A stretch of 32,950 nucleotides of DNA from Leidyana gryllorum EB-2025a (GCA_048772705.1 JBLWGC010000098.1:1-32950); one strand, 5' to 3'; counted from the stretch's first letter, positions 1-9,555 are shown. The notes: a model not told the origin generated them from the sequence alone. A program made the numbers and translations.

Positions 1-84
1 AGTGGAAGTCATTGAAGTACTCGAGCAAAAGTGCTCCACTAATCTCCGTCAGTAGCCATCGTTTCGTTATCTCCAACTTACATT

Positions 85-156
85 GCCTTCTTAGCTTAGG
101 GGCAGAGCGTTCGCTTCGTAAGCGAGAAGTCGCCGGTTCGATTCCGGCAGATGGCT
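85..156 (+). tRNA. tRNA-Thr(CGT)
   Basis: The anticodon stem ttcgc/gcgag encloses loop ttcgtaa, giving anticodon CGT (Thr). The B box GGTTCGATTCC is intact. The acceptor pairs except for one T-T mismatch (fourth pair), so this copy is slightly decayed compared with the clean copy at 26514-26585. It opens the Thr-Gly-Met-Pro-Ala block that recurs at 10170-10781. Confidence 0.8.
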
Positions 157-222
157 TTGTTGCATCGATAGGCTTAAGAGGAATGGCTGTCACCACGTAC
201 AAGATTCACAAGATCGTGTCCT

Positions 223-293
223 GCATCTGTGGTCTAGTGGTAGAATGTCTCGCTGCCATCGAGATAACCTGTGTGGGATTCGCGACAGATGCA
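223..293 (+). pseudogene. tRNA-Gly(GCC) pseudogene
   Basis: Acceptor ends gcatctg/cagatgc and the A box match the clean tRNA-Gly(GCC) at 22126. The loop ctgccat keeps GCC, but the T arm (gtgtgggattcgcgac) is scrambled and the B box is lost. Confidence 0.75.
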
Positions 294-337
294 AAATGAT
301 AGCATGATGAGTTTGTCGGCGGTTTCGATTCCGACCG

Positions 338-410
338 TGGGAGTGGAGAGGATCGAACTCTCGACTTCAGGATTATGAGACCTACGCGCTACCGACTGCG
401 CTACACTCCC
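338..410 (-). tRNA. tRNA-Met(CAT), elongator
   Basis: Acceptor gggagtg/cactccc is fully paired. The loop ctcataa gives CAT, with the T31-T39 apposition usual for elongator tRNA-Met. The T arm gagag-ttcgatc-ctctc is perfect. Of the four elongator Met copies here this has one of the best anticodon stems. Confidence 0.85.
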
Positions 411-487
411 CCTCCGACTTTCTCCGAGGAATCACCCGAACCCAGAACCATGCAGGTTCAGGCAGTTGGGTCAAGATACAACAAAGC

Positions 488-559
488 GGGCTGTTCTGGG
501 AATCGAACCCAGGACTTCTTCCACCCGAAGGAAGAATCATACCACTAGACCAAACAGCC
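488..559 (-). tRNA. tRNA-Pro(CGG)
   Basis: Acceptor ggctgtt/aacagcc, anticodon arm cttcc-ttcgggt-ggaag (CGG) and T arm ctggg-ttcgatt-cccag are all intact, with the A box TGGTCTAGTGG. The downstream side has no T4 run. Pro is among the most copied tRNAs in the window. Confidence 0.92.
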
Positions 560-650
560 GCATGTCGGTGGTGCAATCCGTTGGGTGCAGTCGAGAGAGT
601 GGTCATACTATGTCTGAGAGAACCAAGAAATGCGATGCGGTCTGCACAGC

Positions 651-723
651 GGGCGACTAGCTCAAATGGTAGAGCGCTCGCTTAGCATGCGAGAGGTACT
701 GGGATCGATGCCCAGGTCGTCCA
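651..723 (+). tRNA. tRNA-Ala(AGC)
   Basis: Acceptor gggcgac/gtcgtcc pairs with one G-T. The anticodon arm ctcgc-ttagcat-gcgag gives AGC. The T arm is ctggg-atcgatg-cccag, with A at position 54, shared by all Ala copies in the window. Confidence 0.9.
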
Positions 724-736
724 AAGTACGTACGAC

Positions 737-797
737 GGCACGTGGCCGGATTCAAACCCATCGTTGTCATCTTTGAAGGGTCGCAGACCACAAGTGC
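737..797 (-). pseudogene. Gly(CCC)-derived tRNA relic
   Basis: The ends (cacttgtggtc ... cacgtgc) match tRNA-Gly(CCC) at 23621, but the middle has lost the anticodon arm. The same relic sits between Ala and Asn at 11134, 19298 and 21670, so it marks a duplicated block. Confidence 0.55.
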
Positions 798-841
798 CAT
801 TGGGAGAGCACCGCAGTCAATGTCTAGGGTGCCTCTGAAGC

Positions 842-915
842 CGGTTGTGCTAGGTTCCGGACCTGCGAGCTTGTCATCAAAAGCCACACGCTCTGCCGAC
901 TGAGCTCACAAGACG
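842..915 (-). pseudogene. tRNA-Asn pseudogene
   Basis: It aligns end to end with the clean tRNA-Asn(GTT) at 2260, but the anticodon loop, T stem and acceptor all carry changes. It closes the Ala-relic-Asn unit. Confidence 0.7.
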
Positions 916-1023
916 CCTTACAATGTTGCAGAGCTTAGTAGAGGGACCCTCCACTTTCTACTGCAACCCCTTTGTAGGTTGACCCGACGGACCACATCTT
1001 GTTGACCTCCACTGTGGAATTTG

Positions 1024-1097
1024 TCCACTGTAGTCTGAGTGGCTAGGATATGCGGCTCTCATCCGCATGATCCCGGGTTCAAGTCCCGGCAGTGGAA
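1024..1097 (+). tRNA. tRNA-Glu(CTC)
   Basis: Acceptor tccactg/cagtgga, anticodon arm tgcgg-ctctcat-ccgca (CTC) and T arm ccggg-ttcaagt-cccgg are all paired. The D arm follows the eukaryotic Glu type (TAGTCTGAGTGGCTAGGA). Confidence 0.9.
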
Positions 1098-1146
1098 TCA
1101 GGAGTGCTCAGTCCCGAGCAGTGCTATCGGGTTTTGTGTCCTTGAA

Positions 1147-1190
1147 GCTCCTCAGAGCGAAGACTCTTAATCTTGCAGTCGCGGCTGCGA
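1147..1190 (+). pseudogene. tRNA-Lys(CTT) fragment
   Basis: It keeps the end of the D arm and the anticodon arm with ctcttaa (CTT) and the start of the T stem. The 5' acceptor and 3' third are gone. Flanks match those of the Lys copy at 25404. Confidence 0.6.
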
Positions 1191-1221
1191 ATGGAATGCC
1201 TACAAGCACACGCAGCTGGAT

Positions 1222-1294
1222 TTCCACTGCTGGGACTCGAACCCGGATCGTGCGGGTGAGAGCCGCATATCCTAGCCACTTAGACTACGGTGGA
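1222..1294 (-). tRNA. tRNA-Glu(CTC)
   Basis: The anticodon arm tgcgg-ctctcac-ccgca (CTC) is intact. The T arm pairs with one mismatch. The acceptor tccaccg/cagtgga has one C-A mismatch. Its 5' end lies 9 bp from the solo LTR at 1304, so the retroelement inserted just upstream of this gene. Confidence 0.85.
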
Positions 1295-1303
1295 CAACTC
1301 CCT

Positions 1304-2118
1304 TGTTATTTGCCGTGCTCCCACTCTCCAGAACGATGGCTTGTCGTCCGAACCCTTCGTCCCGGGTATTCTGGAGGGCATAGTTGGAAGAAATATTTCA
1401 TGCATTGCGGACGAGCCGCACACGGAAAAGACAACACGAGGACTCACCTGAGTCTTCCGGGGAAAAGATCTCTTGTATCCTGTTGTTGTAGAACTCTGAC
1501 CGTCGCTCCTGTGTCCGTGTCCTCTCGCCGTCCGCTGCGACTCTACGCTGGCGTCGTCCAGCCTAGGGCTGTCCAACTGAGTAGTAGCTGTAGCCGTAGC
1601 GTCGAGCCAAAACCCAATACCAGCTAGAGTCCGGACCGTAGTCGGGTCGTCGAGGCGCACGTCCTGAGGGCGAGGTAGAGTACGCCGGGAGGTGACTGTA
1701 GAGGCCAAGGGTCGTAGTCGGGACGGGAGCGTGTGGTAGCGGGCGTGTGTGTAGGTCGTGGTAGGGCACGGGCGTGGTAGTGGGAGCAGGGATTCCGTAG
1801 GTGATAGGTCGTCCCCCTTTTCAGAGGTACTCCCTATATAAGTGCCAAATATGTAGGGAAGTATCCAGATGGATGTTCATCCCACTGGCGGAATCACATA
1901 GAGTCAGAATCCGGAACCCGATAGTGAGGCACCCGATAGTTATGGGACACACTCATAGGTTGAACGGGGACTCGGAGTCGAGCCTGCTGATCCACTCGCC
2001 CTACGACAGCACTACCACCCTAAGCTTAGCTCTTCCGCTGATCAGTTCATGTTCTTGATCAGTTCATGTTGCTTGTGCTACCTTGAATCCGGTCGTACGC
2101 CCGACTGCGGATATAACA
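1304..2118 (+). mobile_element. Solo LTR of a Ty3/gypsy-type element
   Basis: This 815-bp block starts TGTTATTTGCC and ends GGATATAACA, forming a terminal inverted repeat (TGTTAT/ATAACA). It is flanked by a 5-bp target duplication TCCCT at 1299-1303 and 2119-2123. A paralogous empty site is visible at 26728-26775, where the same left and right flanks are joined. A TATA-like motif followed by aaatatgtagggaag near 1828-1858 is shared with the LTR-like block at 7032-7430. About 70 bp at the start and 160 bp at the end match the LTR at 18566-19031, but the middle differs. No internal region remains, as expected after LTR-LTR recombination. ORFs inside it are not credible genes. Confidence 0.88.
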
Positions 2119-2259
2119 TCCCTCAGCTGCAGCTTAAGCCGAGAGCCATACCCTCTTGACAAGACGTGGTCGGTCGGGTCAACCTACAACAAAAGGGTTG
2201 AGAATTCCTGCAGTAGAAAGTGGATGGTCTCTCTACTGACCTCTGAAGCATTGTAAGGG

Positions 2260-2332
2260 GGTCTTGTAGCTCAGTCGGCAGAGCGTGTGGCTGTTAACCA
2301 CAAAGTCGCAGGTTCGAAACCTGCCAGGACCG
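2260..2332 (+). tRNA. tRNA-Asn(GTT)
   Basis: Acceptor ggtcttg/caggacc, anticodon arm tgtgg-ctgttaa-ccaca (GTT) and T arm gcagg-ttcgaaa-cctgc are intact; discriminator G. It is identical in body to 11017-11089. Confidence 0.93.
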
Positions 2333-2395
2333 GGTTCTGCGGCACCGTACTCTCCTGACGGTATTTAAATACCGGCAGTTGCAGACTACGAAGTT

Positions 2396-2469
2396 TGGAC
2401 GACCTGGGCATCGATCCGAGTAGCCCTCGACATACTAAGCGAGCGCTCTACCATCTGAGCTAGTCGCCT
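2396..2469 (-). pseudogene. tRNA-Ala pseudogene
   Basis: It matches tRNA-Ala(AGC) along its length, but the anticodon stem is broken (loop region ttagtat, stem no longer pairing) and the T stem has changed. It pairs with the upstream Asn as an inverted Asn/Ala unit. Confidence 0.75.
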
Positions 2470-2556
2470 GCTGTCCAGACCCCATCGCATTTTTTTGGTT
2501 CTCAACATCGTATGATCACTCTTTGGAATCTCTTGGCGGGTTTCACGACCGACAGG

Positions 2557-2628
2557 GGCTGATTGGTCTAGTGGTATGATTATTCCTTAGGGTGGAAGAA
2601 GTCCTGGGTTCGATTCCCAGAACAGCCC
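2557..2628 (+). tRNA. tRNA-Pro(AGG)
   Basis: The loop ttagggt gives AGG. T arm and B box are intact. The acceptor ggctgat/aacagcc has one A-A mismatch and the top pair of the anticodon stem is lost, so function is uncertain. Confidence 0.78.
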
Positions 2629-2687
2629 CGTTGGTTGTCGGTTGACCGGACGCTCGCTTTCGTCCAAAGCTGCAGCTGAGGAAGTTG

Positions 2688-2760
2688 TCCACTGTAGTCT
2701 AAGTGGGTAGAATATGCGGCCCTCACCCGCACAATCCGGAGTCAAGTCCCGGCAGTGGAA
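2688..2760 (+). pseudogene. tRNA-Glu(CTC)-like, decayed
   Basis: Acceptor stem and overall length fit tRNA-Glu. The loop ccctcac still reads CTC but the invariant T33 is C, and the B box is altered (gagtcaagtcc). Confidence 0.7.
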
Positions 2761-2836
2761 GTCCTTGGACTACTCGAGCAAAGTGCTCCAACAGTTTCCG
2801 TCACTAGGGACTGATGCGTGATCTCCAGCTAACATT

Positions 2837-2908
2837 GCCTTCTTAGCTTAGGGGCAGAGCATTCGCTTAGTAAGCGAAAGGTCGCCGGTTCGATTCCGGC
2901 AGAAGGCT
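2837..2908 (+). tRNA. tRNA-Thr(AGT)
   Basis: Acceptor gccttct/agaaggc is perfect. The anticodon arm ttcgc-ttagtaa-gcgaa gives AGT, the decoder for ACT/ACC codons, and the T arm is gccgg-ttcgatt-ccggc. A clean gene. Confidence 0.93.
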
Positions 2909-2966
2909 CGACTGCATCGACTGGGCACCTGCAAGCTTATCGCTAAACTCCCATCATCGTAGCTGA

Positions 2967-3044
2967 GCCTCGTAGCTCAAGTCGTCAGAGGGTAAGTCTC
3001 TTAGCCACGAAGCCGCAGGTTTGGATCCTGCCACTACCTGAGGC
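2967..3044 (+). pseudogene. tRNA-like relic with Asn-type body
   Basis: The ends gcctcg/ctgaggc pair like a tRNA-Phe acceptor, while the interior (tagctca...gccacgaagccgcaggtttg) resembles tRNA-Asn. No proper anticodon stem forms. The same relic follows Thr at 23484-23560 and recurs inverted at 26809-26884. Confidence 0.5.
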
Positions 3045-3054
3045 ACCCACACGG

Positions 3055-3126
3055 GGCTGTTTGGTCTAGTTATATGATTCTTCCTTCGGGTGAAAGAAGT
3101 CCTGGGTTCGATTCCCAGAACAGCCC
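3055..3126 (+). tRNA. tRNA-Pro(CGG)
   Basis: Acceptor and T arm are intact and the loop is ttcgggt (CGG). The D loop has a GG-to-TA change (agttatatg) that removes the conserved G18-G19, and one anticodon-stem pair is lost. Probably weak or non-functional. Confidence 0.7.
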
Positions 3127-3162
3127 GTCTGATAGTTGTTGACTCAATGCCACGTCTCTCCA

Positions 3163-3216
3163 AGATCGGCTACTATACGCGGCTTCCACTCGTACAATCC
3201 CGAATGAAGTCCAGAG
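3163..3216 (+). pseudogene. tRNA-Glu fragment
   Basis: The stretch tacgcggcttccactcgtac followed by an altered B box matches the anticodon and T arms of tRNA-Glu. The acceptor is absent. Confidence 0.45.
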
Positions 3217-3225
3217 AGCTGAGAC

Positions 3226-3298
3226 AGACGCTAATGGGACTCGAGCACACAATCCCCAGTTCCGTGGACCGATGCCACATCCATTGAGCCATACCGCC
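3226..3298 (-). pseudogene. tRNA-Arg(ACG) pseudogene
   Basis: It matches the clean Arg(ACG) at 32774-32846. The loop ccacgga keeps ACG but T33 is C, and acceptor and T stem carry mismatches. Confidence 0.72.
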
Positions 3299-3386
3299 GA
3301 TCAACGGGGGCGTTAAATGAGAGTGTGTTGCGATCAAGCGTTGTCGACTCGGCAAGAGTTTCCATCCAAGACACCGGAGACATACT

Positions 3387-3455
3387 GTCGGAGCAGGAAT
3401 CGAGCCGGGGTTTGCACGGCCACAACGTGCTGTCCTGAGCACTAGACGACTTGGA
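3387..3455 (-). pseudogene. tRNA-His(GTG) pseudogene
   Basis: The anticodon arm gcacg-ttgtggc-cgtgc (GTG) is intact. The acceptor (tccaagt/gctccga) no longer pairs throughout. The clean relative is at 23772-23841, with the same flanking spacer. Confidence 0.7.
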
Positions 3456-3519
3456 CAATCTTCAGGTGAGGCTATAAAGGTAGTGAAGGTCACTTAGGAT
3501 GGGATCCAACAGGAGCATC

Positions 3520-6180
3520 AGATGAAGTGCGTGGCGATCGCAACACACTCCCACTCCGGGTGGGAGGGAAGCGGACCGCCAATGATCAGTTCGTACATTG
3601 TCGCTGTCCTCCTGGTGAAATGGTTTTAGTGGTGATACATGGAAAATGTTGTAGATAGGCCAGCTATCTATTAACTCCAGTTCATATGTGTCATTGGGTC
3701 CGAGTTCTTTGATCCTGAACGGTCCTACAAAAGGTCGCACCAGCTTGTTCTTGGGGATGTGCCGCAGATTCTTGGTTTTGAGAAGAACCCAGTCATTTGT
3801 ATTGAAAACTACATCCTGGCTATGTTGGTCTACCTGGCACTTTTGTGTTTCCGTGGCCTCCTGCAATCGATCATGGCCCTCTTGTACCTTCTCTAGATGG
3901 GTCTTGATTCCCTTGATGTCTTGCGTTAGCCAATGCAGGGGACTATGTTGGTTTCGACCGGTATCTATCTCCATGGTTGTTGCTCTAGTCGATGTCTGAG
4001 GGGCTGTGTTGTATGCGACTTCCACTGCTGTTAGATAATTCAACCACTGATCATTAACGCCGTCCATCGTCGTCCGTAGGATTTGTAGGATCGATCGGTT
4101 GGCGCGTTCCGTGAGCCCGTTGGATTGTGGTCGGTATGTCGTTGTCATAGCTAAGTTGGTTCCTAGACCTTCCTTAATTTGTTGCCACATCTCGGAGATA
4201 AACCTGGGGTCTCTATCTGATATTATCTTCTCTGGGATGCCGTGTATTTTGACTATGTTGTCGATGAATAGTCTTGCGGCTTCTGCGGCTGTGATGTTCT
4301 TGGTACATGGGGTAAGTCTAATGCGCCTGCTTGCTCGGTCCACAACAACCATGATGTAGTTCAGTCCTGAAGCAGAGTCCGTCGGCATTTCTAAGAATTC
4401 TATTCCGATGTGCTGCCATGGGAATAGGGGGTTCTCTATTGGGTGCAACAGGCCTGCTAGTTTCTGGGTTGTGTGCTTCGCTAGTTGGCATTCTCGACAA
4501 TTCTTGCAGAAGTGGGCTACGTCTGCTGCAATCCCGCGCCAGTTGAAACTTGACCGTAGTCGTCCGAGTGTCTTCTCAGGGCCAAAGTGTCCTGCTAATC
4601 TTGAGCTGTGGTGCTCCTTTATCAAATCCATGATGATGTCGGGGTCTGGTGGTACAATAACGCAGCCATCCTCATCGATTGGTATCCCGCGGATCCATTG
4701 TTTCGTCTGCATCTGCGTGGCAAGGTCCTTTTTCCCTGTCCAGCTAGTCCTCAGTCGTTCCTCCAGTGGTTGGTGGGTTCCGTGAATCGCCCAGCATTCC
4801 TGTTCTTGAGTCTGCCCCTTGGTGGTCTGCTGAGTAGGTCGGCTATGATATTGTTGCTCCCTGGTAAGTATCGGATGTGAAGGTCGAACTCGGCCATAGT
4901 AATGAGCCACCTTGCTTGTCTGTCGGTGATGTGGTTCTGGCTCATCAGGTAGGTTAGGGGTTTATGGTCTGTGCTAATGACAACTTTTCGCGCTGGTAGT
5001 AGATGTCGCCAATGCTTGAGGCTCTTCACAATAACCAACAGTTCGCGTTCAAGCGTCGGGTATCTTGATTCGGGTCCTGACAGTGTCTGAGAATAGAACT
5101 CGATTGGTCTTGGTCCGGCGGGCTCTTTCTTTTCCAATACCGCTCCGATTGCGTGGATGGATGCGTCCGTAGTCAGGTGTAGTTCACTTGCATCCGGGTT
5201 GGGGTACCACAGTTCAGGTGAGTCAACTAGCTCTGCTTTGAGTTGGTTCCATCCATGTGTGATTTCATCTGTTTTGTGATGGATCGGCTGGGCGTTTCAA
5301 TCCTTTGGTGGCTTGGTATCGTGGGTGTGCTACGCTTGCGAAGTTCGGGATGAAGCGTCTATAGAAGTTGAATAGTCCTAGGCCTCGCTGCATTCCGCGC
5401 AGAGTAGTTGGTACTGGCAGTGTTTTGAGAACTTCAACTTTATCCTGTAGCGGTGTTATTCCTGTGGCCGACACGTGGTGTCCGATATACTGGATTTCTG
5501 ACTGGTAGAAGTGAGATTTGCGTTTGTGCGCAATCAATTGGTGCTTGTCTAGCCGGTCCAGTACCACTCGGAGATGCTCGGTATGCCCTTCTTCTGACTG
5601 AGAATGAATGAGGATGTCGTCCAAGTATACGAAGGCGAATACTCCTATGATGCCCTCCAGAACCTTCTGCATTAGTGCCATGAATGTTGATGGTGCGTTG
5701 CACAGACCATTTGGCATGGCTACCCATTCGTAGATTCCCCATGGTGTTGCGAACGCTGTCAGATGTCGACTGTCCGGTTCTACTTGAATCTGATAGTATC
5801 CTGATTTCAGGTCGATGAGCGAGAACACAGTGGCTCCTCGGAGTCCAGATAGGCCATCCTCCATCCTGGGGCAGCATTCAGACTTCGATAATCACATACT
5901 AATCGGGGGATACTAGTATCTTTCTTGGGTACGAACATGCATGGTGCTGCCCATTCTGATTGGCTCGGAGCGATCAGTCCTTCGTCGAGTAATTCACCGA
6001 TTTGGCCCCTCATTTCGTTAAGCCACTTCTGTGGTATCCAATATGGTGTTCTAGCCACCGGAGTTTGGCCTTGTCGGTAGCATTCGGGGAGAGCACAACT
6101 GCTTCAATGGTTAAGGGAGGTTTTCGCCCGACTCAAACCCAACGCTCTACGCTTACCGCTATAAACAACAGCCAGTCAGA
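3520..6180 (-). mobile_element. Ty3/gypsy (chromovirus-like) pol remnant
   Basis: This is the pol half of a Ty3/gypsy retrotransposon, fossil and incomplete. Read on the minus strand, parts in order are: reverse transcriptase (about 6130-5270, with the YLDD box), RNase H (about 5140-4750, with TDHKPL and DLLSR motifs), then integrase (about 4750-3520) with an HHCC zinc region, a core with SDRDPRF and YRPQSNG..ER motifs, and a C-terminal GPY/F-like module ending in NIFHVSPLKPF. No gag, protease or LTRs are visible at either edge. It carries several breaks and cannot move by itself. tRNA spacer sequence meets it directly on both sides. The fragment at 12850-14338 is of the same family. Confidence 0.9.
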
Positions 6181-6242
6181 ATATTTCAGAGGTTAACAGA
6201 GAGACCCGTGTTGCATGTGTAGTTGAGTGTTTACCTCAACCC

Positions 6243-6312
6243 TGCGTTTTTTCGGTCACTTAAAGGGTGAGCTTAATAAGTTTCAAGTTCGCGGTCGAGC
6301 GCCGGCCCAACC
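6243..6312 (+). pseudogene. tRNA-Ile(AAT) relic
   Basis: The arm gagc-ttaataa-gttt still reads AAT and a B-box-like ggtcgagcgcc follows, but acceptor and stems are decayed. Its position upstream of Met matches 26118-26337. Confidence 0.5.
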
Positions 6313-6386
6313 AGGCGGGTGTGTTGTTGATGGAGCATCCATGCGCCCTTTTGACAGGAGGAGATGCATCGAGAGAAGTGTCACCA

Positions 6387-6458
6387 GGGAGTGTAGCACA
6401 GTCGGTAGCGCGTCGGTCTCATACTCCTGAAATTGAGAGTCGATCCTCTCCACTCCCA
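6387..6458 (+). pseudogene. tRNA-Met(CAT) elongator, decayed
   Basis: Acceptor gggagtg/cactccc is intact and the loop is ctcatac (CAT). The D arm lost a base and the T arm is changed (ttgagagtcgatcc). It is part of an inverted Met-Gly-Thr block. Confidence 0.7.
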
Positions 6459-6502
6459 GGGTCGGAATCGGAACGGCCGACAAACTCATCATGCTGTCGT
6501 TT

Positions 6503-6573
6503 TGCATCTGTCGGGAATCGCACACGGGTTATCTCGATGGCAGCGAGCGACTCTTCCACTAGACCACAGATGC
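6503..6573 (-). pseudogene. tRNA-Gly(GCC) pseudogene
   Basis: The acceptor is intact and the loop reads GCC, but the B box is lost (gtgtgcgattccc) and the D arm is altered. It resembles the decayed Gly at 223 and 10284 more than the clean Gly at 22126. Confidence 0.7.
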
Positions 6574-6638
6574 AGAACACGATCTTGTGAACCTTGTACG
6601 TGGTGACAGCCATTCCTCCCAAGCCTATCGTGCATCAA

Positions 6639-6710
6639 AGCCTTCTGCCGGAATCGAACCAGCGACCTTTCACTTACAAAGCGAATGCTCTGCCCCTAAG
6701 CTAAAGAAGC
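6639..6710 (-). tRNA. tRNA-Thr(TGT)
   Basis: The anticodon arm ttcgc-tttgtaa-gtgaa gives TGT, the only Thr copy here with this anticodon. T arm pairs with one mismatch; the acceptor gcttctt/agaaggc has one mismatch plus wobble pairs. Confidence 0.72.
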
Positions 6711-6739
6711 ACTCCTTGTCTCGATTTATATGAGGGTTG

Positions 6740-7031
6740 ATGCTCGGAATTGTATTATTTCTGTCTACCACATCGCACACGATTGCTGGATTCTGCAGTG
6801 TGGTGCGCTGTAGTAATCGCTGTGGCTGATGGTCACAACTTCAATCTGTGTCGAAACATGCATTTCATTGGTGTATGTTGTAACCCCAAGTCGCTACTCA
6901 AGGGGAACGAGGCCCAGTTCTCATCTCTGCATACTTGCGACCACAGGTCAGACTTAGAACCAACGTGAGTCTTTTGACCGACAAGTCAACCACGAATATG
7001 TCGCACACGACGGAGCAAGACAACTACGACT
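6740..7031. other. Unassigned spacer
   Basis: No tRNA, protein gene or repeat is recognised here. Only the first few bases (cgatttatatgagggt) match array spacer seen near 27020. Confidence 0.4.
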
Positions 7032-7430
7032 TGTTGTACCAACTACAAAGTTGTCTTAGGCCGCCTCTTGCCTAGTCCAACTTTGACTTAGCCAACTCTG
7101 CTCTTCCTGTCTCTCTCACTTCACCCATGTGCCAGTCCCTCTTGCGGAGCCTCGCGCTGGATACACGCGGTAAGCTCGACTCGACCACCACACTCTGGTC
7201 ATTCATTCCAGTGTCTGCACAGTTAGACTAGGGGACATGAGCCTTTCAGCCTTAGTAGTAGTTGCTTTACGTTCGTTAATAATGCCTTTTCACCATCTTA
7301 TACATGCTCCTGTATAAATGCAAAATATGTAGGGAAGTATCCATGGATGTTAATTCGATTGGAAATTTCACCAAGTCGAATCTGGCAACCCGATTGGAAG
7401 TTGACCATGAGGCAAACACGAACTACAACA
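7032..7430 (+). mobile_element. LTR-like block
   Basis: It begins TGTTGTACC and ends CTACAACA, giving inverted ends TGTTGTA/TACAACA. At 7311-7345 it shares the TATA-like, aaatatgtagggaagtatcca segment with the solo LTR at 1304-2118, in the same orientation. The 5-bp flanks do not match, so it is either an old LTR, one end of a larger element, or a composite. Confidence 0.5.
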
Positions 7431-9480
7431 CACGCCGCCTCCTCGGGAAAGGCATCGTCCCTGATGACTAAGAGAATAGCCTTTGTCTCTTGTTCGGCAG
7501 GTATACTACTACTTGCGGCAAAGGTCTATGGCGGCGACGTGTCCTTACGCCCCTTGCGGCTCTATCGACATGCCACTTCTCTTCATACTCCCGTACCAAC
7601 ACGGGGTATGCGTGAAGTCTATCGCCGGGTAACCAAGTCAGGCCTTTCTAGGTCTTGCCTTGCCATTTGACTTGGGAGTGCTCATCGCGGTTGACGCTAC
7701 TTAGTGATCTTCTGAGGAACGGATGACTCGGCCTCAGCTCTTCACGGTGGTGTTGACGTAACCTCACTTCTCGCCGGTGCCTTGACGTACGGAGCGATGC
7801 ACCATCGTCTTCGTCTAGGGACACTGCTTGCTGCGGTGGCGGCGCTTTTGGAACTGTCGTTTCCAATGGATGCATTTCTCTATAGTGGCGGGTGGTTGAA
7901 TCTCTGGCGCCTCAGTCGGCAAGAGAGTGCCTTTGCTCAACTCTCCTTCTGGCTGCCTAGTCGTGGACGTGGAGGTAACGGGACCCACAGGTTGGCAGAT
8001 ACTGATTCCGGAGCCTTCGCTACTTACACTCTCACGACGTTTCTGGGTCGCTGCCTCGCTACTTGTAGGAAGAGTAGAAGTCCGGTCTTCCTTAGGCTGG
8101 ATCCATGTGTCCACACCAACAGGCAAGACTCGATTCACGTTTACGCGATCGAAAGTCGACTGAGACTTTTCAACTCTACACCAGGAACCGTCTTTAGACG
8201 TTTCCACCACCTTCTTTGGTGCACTTCACTTTGACGATGACTTCCTTGACGGGAAGTCGGTAAGTTATTAGTCACATAACCGAAATAGCACCCATTGCCC
8301 CACGTTGACGTTCTTCTCAAGAGCCGACTTATCGTACTGAGATTTCATTTAGTCATAGTACTTTTCCAGGCTTTGTCGTGCTCGGTGAGTGGTGTCATCA
8401 GAAAAGAGATGGGACACCGGGATGTGCATACGAGATGACACCTAAGTTGCTCCTCAAGCCCCTATCGTCCAGGAGAGTGAACGACCGCTGGACGCGTACA
8501 CGACGTACTTGCAGTCAGTCGTGAAAGAGTGTAAAGACCCACCCCAAGAATCGAATGAGTGTGCGCTTCTTTCACGAAATGCCCACTTCTGATCAGCACC
8601 CTGGTCCAATGCGGCTCCGTTCTCTTGGTCAAACTCAAAGTAAAGGAATTGATATTTGATTGCGATGTGGATATTCTTCGGCCAGTGACACTTACTGTCA
8701 CCAGTCCCACGACCATCGATCGAAAACTGCTGCTATGCGAAGATAGCTCCATAAAAGTGGAGGGACACCTCACCACCACTGGGGAGATCACTGCTCCTCA
8801 TTGCTACGTCGTGGCGTAATCAAAGTAAGGTTCTCGCCGGTCAAATGTCTGCCGCGGTGGCTCACCAGATGATCAATGTTGACGAGGGGCACATTCCGGC
8901 AAAGGGTCTGACTTTGACTGCTTGTCCACGGGGTAGACTCGAAGGTGAGCTGGAAGGGGTACACAACGGCGATGTCCAGTCGTCCAAGTATCGTGGCTTT
9001 CGGCGGGGACGACTCTGTTTTGAAAAGCGTATCAGACTTGGTCATGATAATTAACAGCGCCGTTCTCTCCAGCGGTAAAATACTTCTCAACTCGAAAGGG
9101 AAGGGGGAAGCGCACCTTCTGCTGAGGGTATAGTTGCAATCCACCATAATTAATCCTCCCGGCACCCTAGCCACGTCATAAACGGTCTCGCGTTTCGGCT
9201 CCCAATTATATTGGATCGCCTGGCCGCCAGGTGCACCCGGCCTATACCAGGTCGCGGTCGATGGACTCGGCAGGCCCAAACAGTGAACTTTGTTATACCC
9301 GACATCGATATTGTGCTGACCGAATACTGCGAAGACTTCGAAGCGCGTCACCGCTGCCGAAGGTCAGCGATCGACGGACCTGAGGGGAATCGGGTAGTGC
9401 AAGAGTAGCGTGAACACTGTATCGAGGAAAAGGGTTGGGCGGTGGTTTGACATTCGACAGCCGCCTCCGTCAATTGCGAC
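7431..9480. other. tRNA-free island, content unassigned
   Basis: About 2 kb without recognisable tRNA genes lies between the LTR-like block and tRNA-Phe. The longest reading frame is 187 codons on the minus strand (8788-9351); it shows no domain, motif or signal I recognise, and overlapping frames on the other strand are also open. A minus-strand frame near 8210-7650 is rich in Ser, Pro, Arg and Glu. Position after an LTR suggests decayed retroelement interior, but no gag or pol motif supports this. Confidence 0.4.
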
Positions 9481-9482
9481 AG

Positions 9483-9555
9483 GGCTCGGTAGCTCAGTTG
9501 GGAGAGCGCGAGACTGAAGATCTGGAAGACCCGTGTTCGATCTACGGCCGAGGCA
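9483..9555 (+). tRNA. tRNA-Phe(GAA), slightly decayed
   Basis: The loop ctgaaga gives GAA. Compared with the clean gene at 27235, the acceptor has one G-G mismatch and the anticodon stem two changes. Flanks are shared with that copy. Confidence 0.75.

Noticed and set aside
466-660. Small proteins with the pattern LGIEPRTSSTRRKNHTTRPN or ESNPGLLPPEGRIIPLDQTA
   Set aside because: These are tRNA-Pro sequence read in translation, seen wherever a Pro copy lies (also at 3070, 10436, 24817, 31189). They are not protein genes.
1280-1708. 142-codon minus-strand frame (and a 186-codon plus frame)
   Set aside because: Both lie inside the solo LTR, overlap each other on opposite strands, and show no domain.
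3548-3592. tRNA-Tyr-like similarity at the edge of the first retroelement
   Set aside because: About 35 bases resemble the Tyr 3' half, but the match is too short and imperfect to call.
7027-7435. Target duplication around the LTR-like block
   Set aside because: The flanking five bases (CGACT and CACGC) differ, so no duplication can be claimed.
8788-9351. 187-codon minus-strand frame as a host gene
   Set aside because: No recognisable domain, no supporting neighbour, and competing frames on the other strand; kept only as part of the unassigned island.
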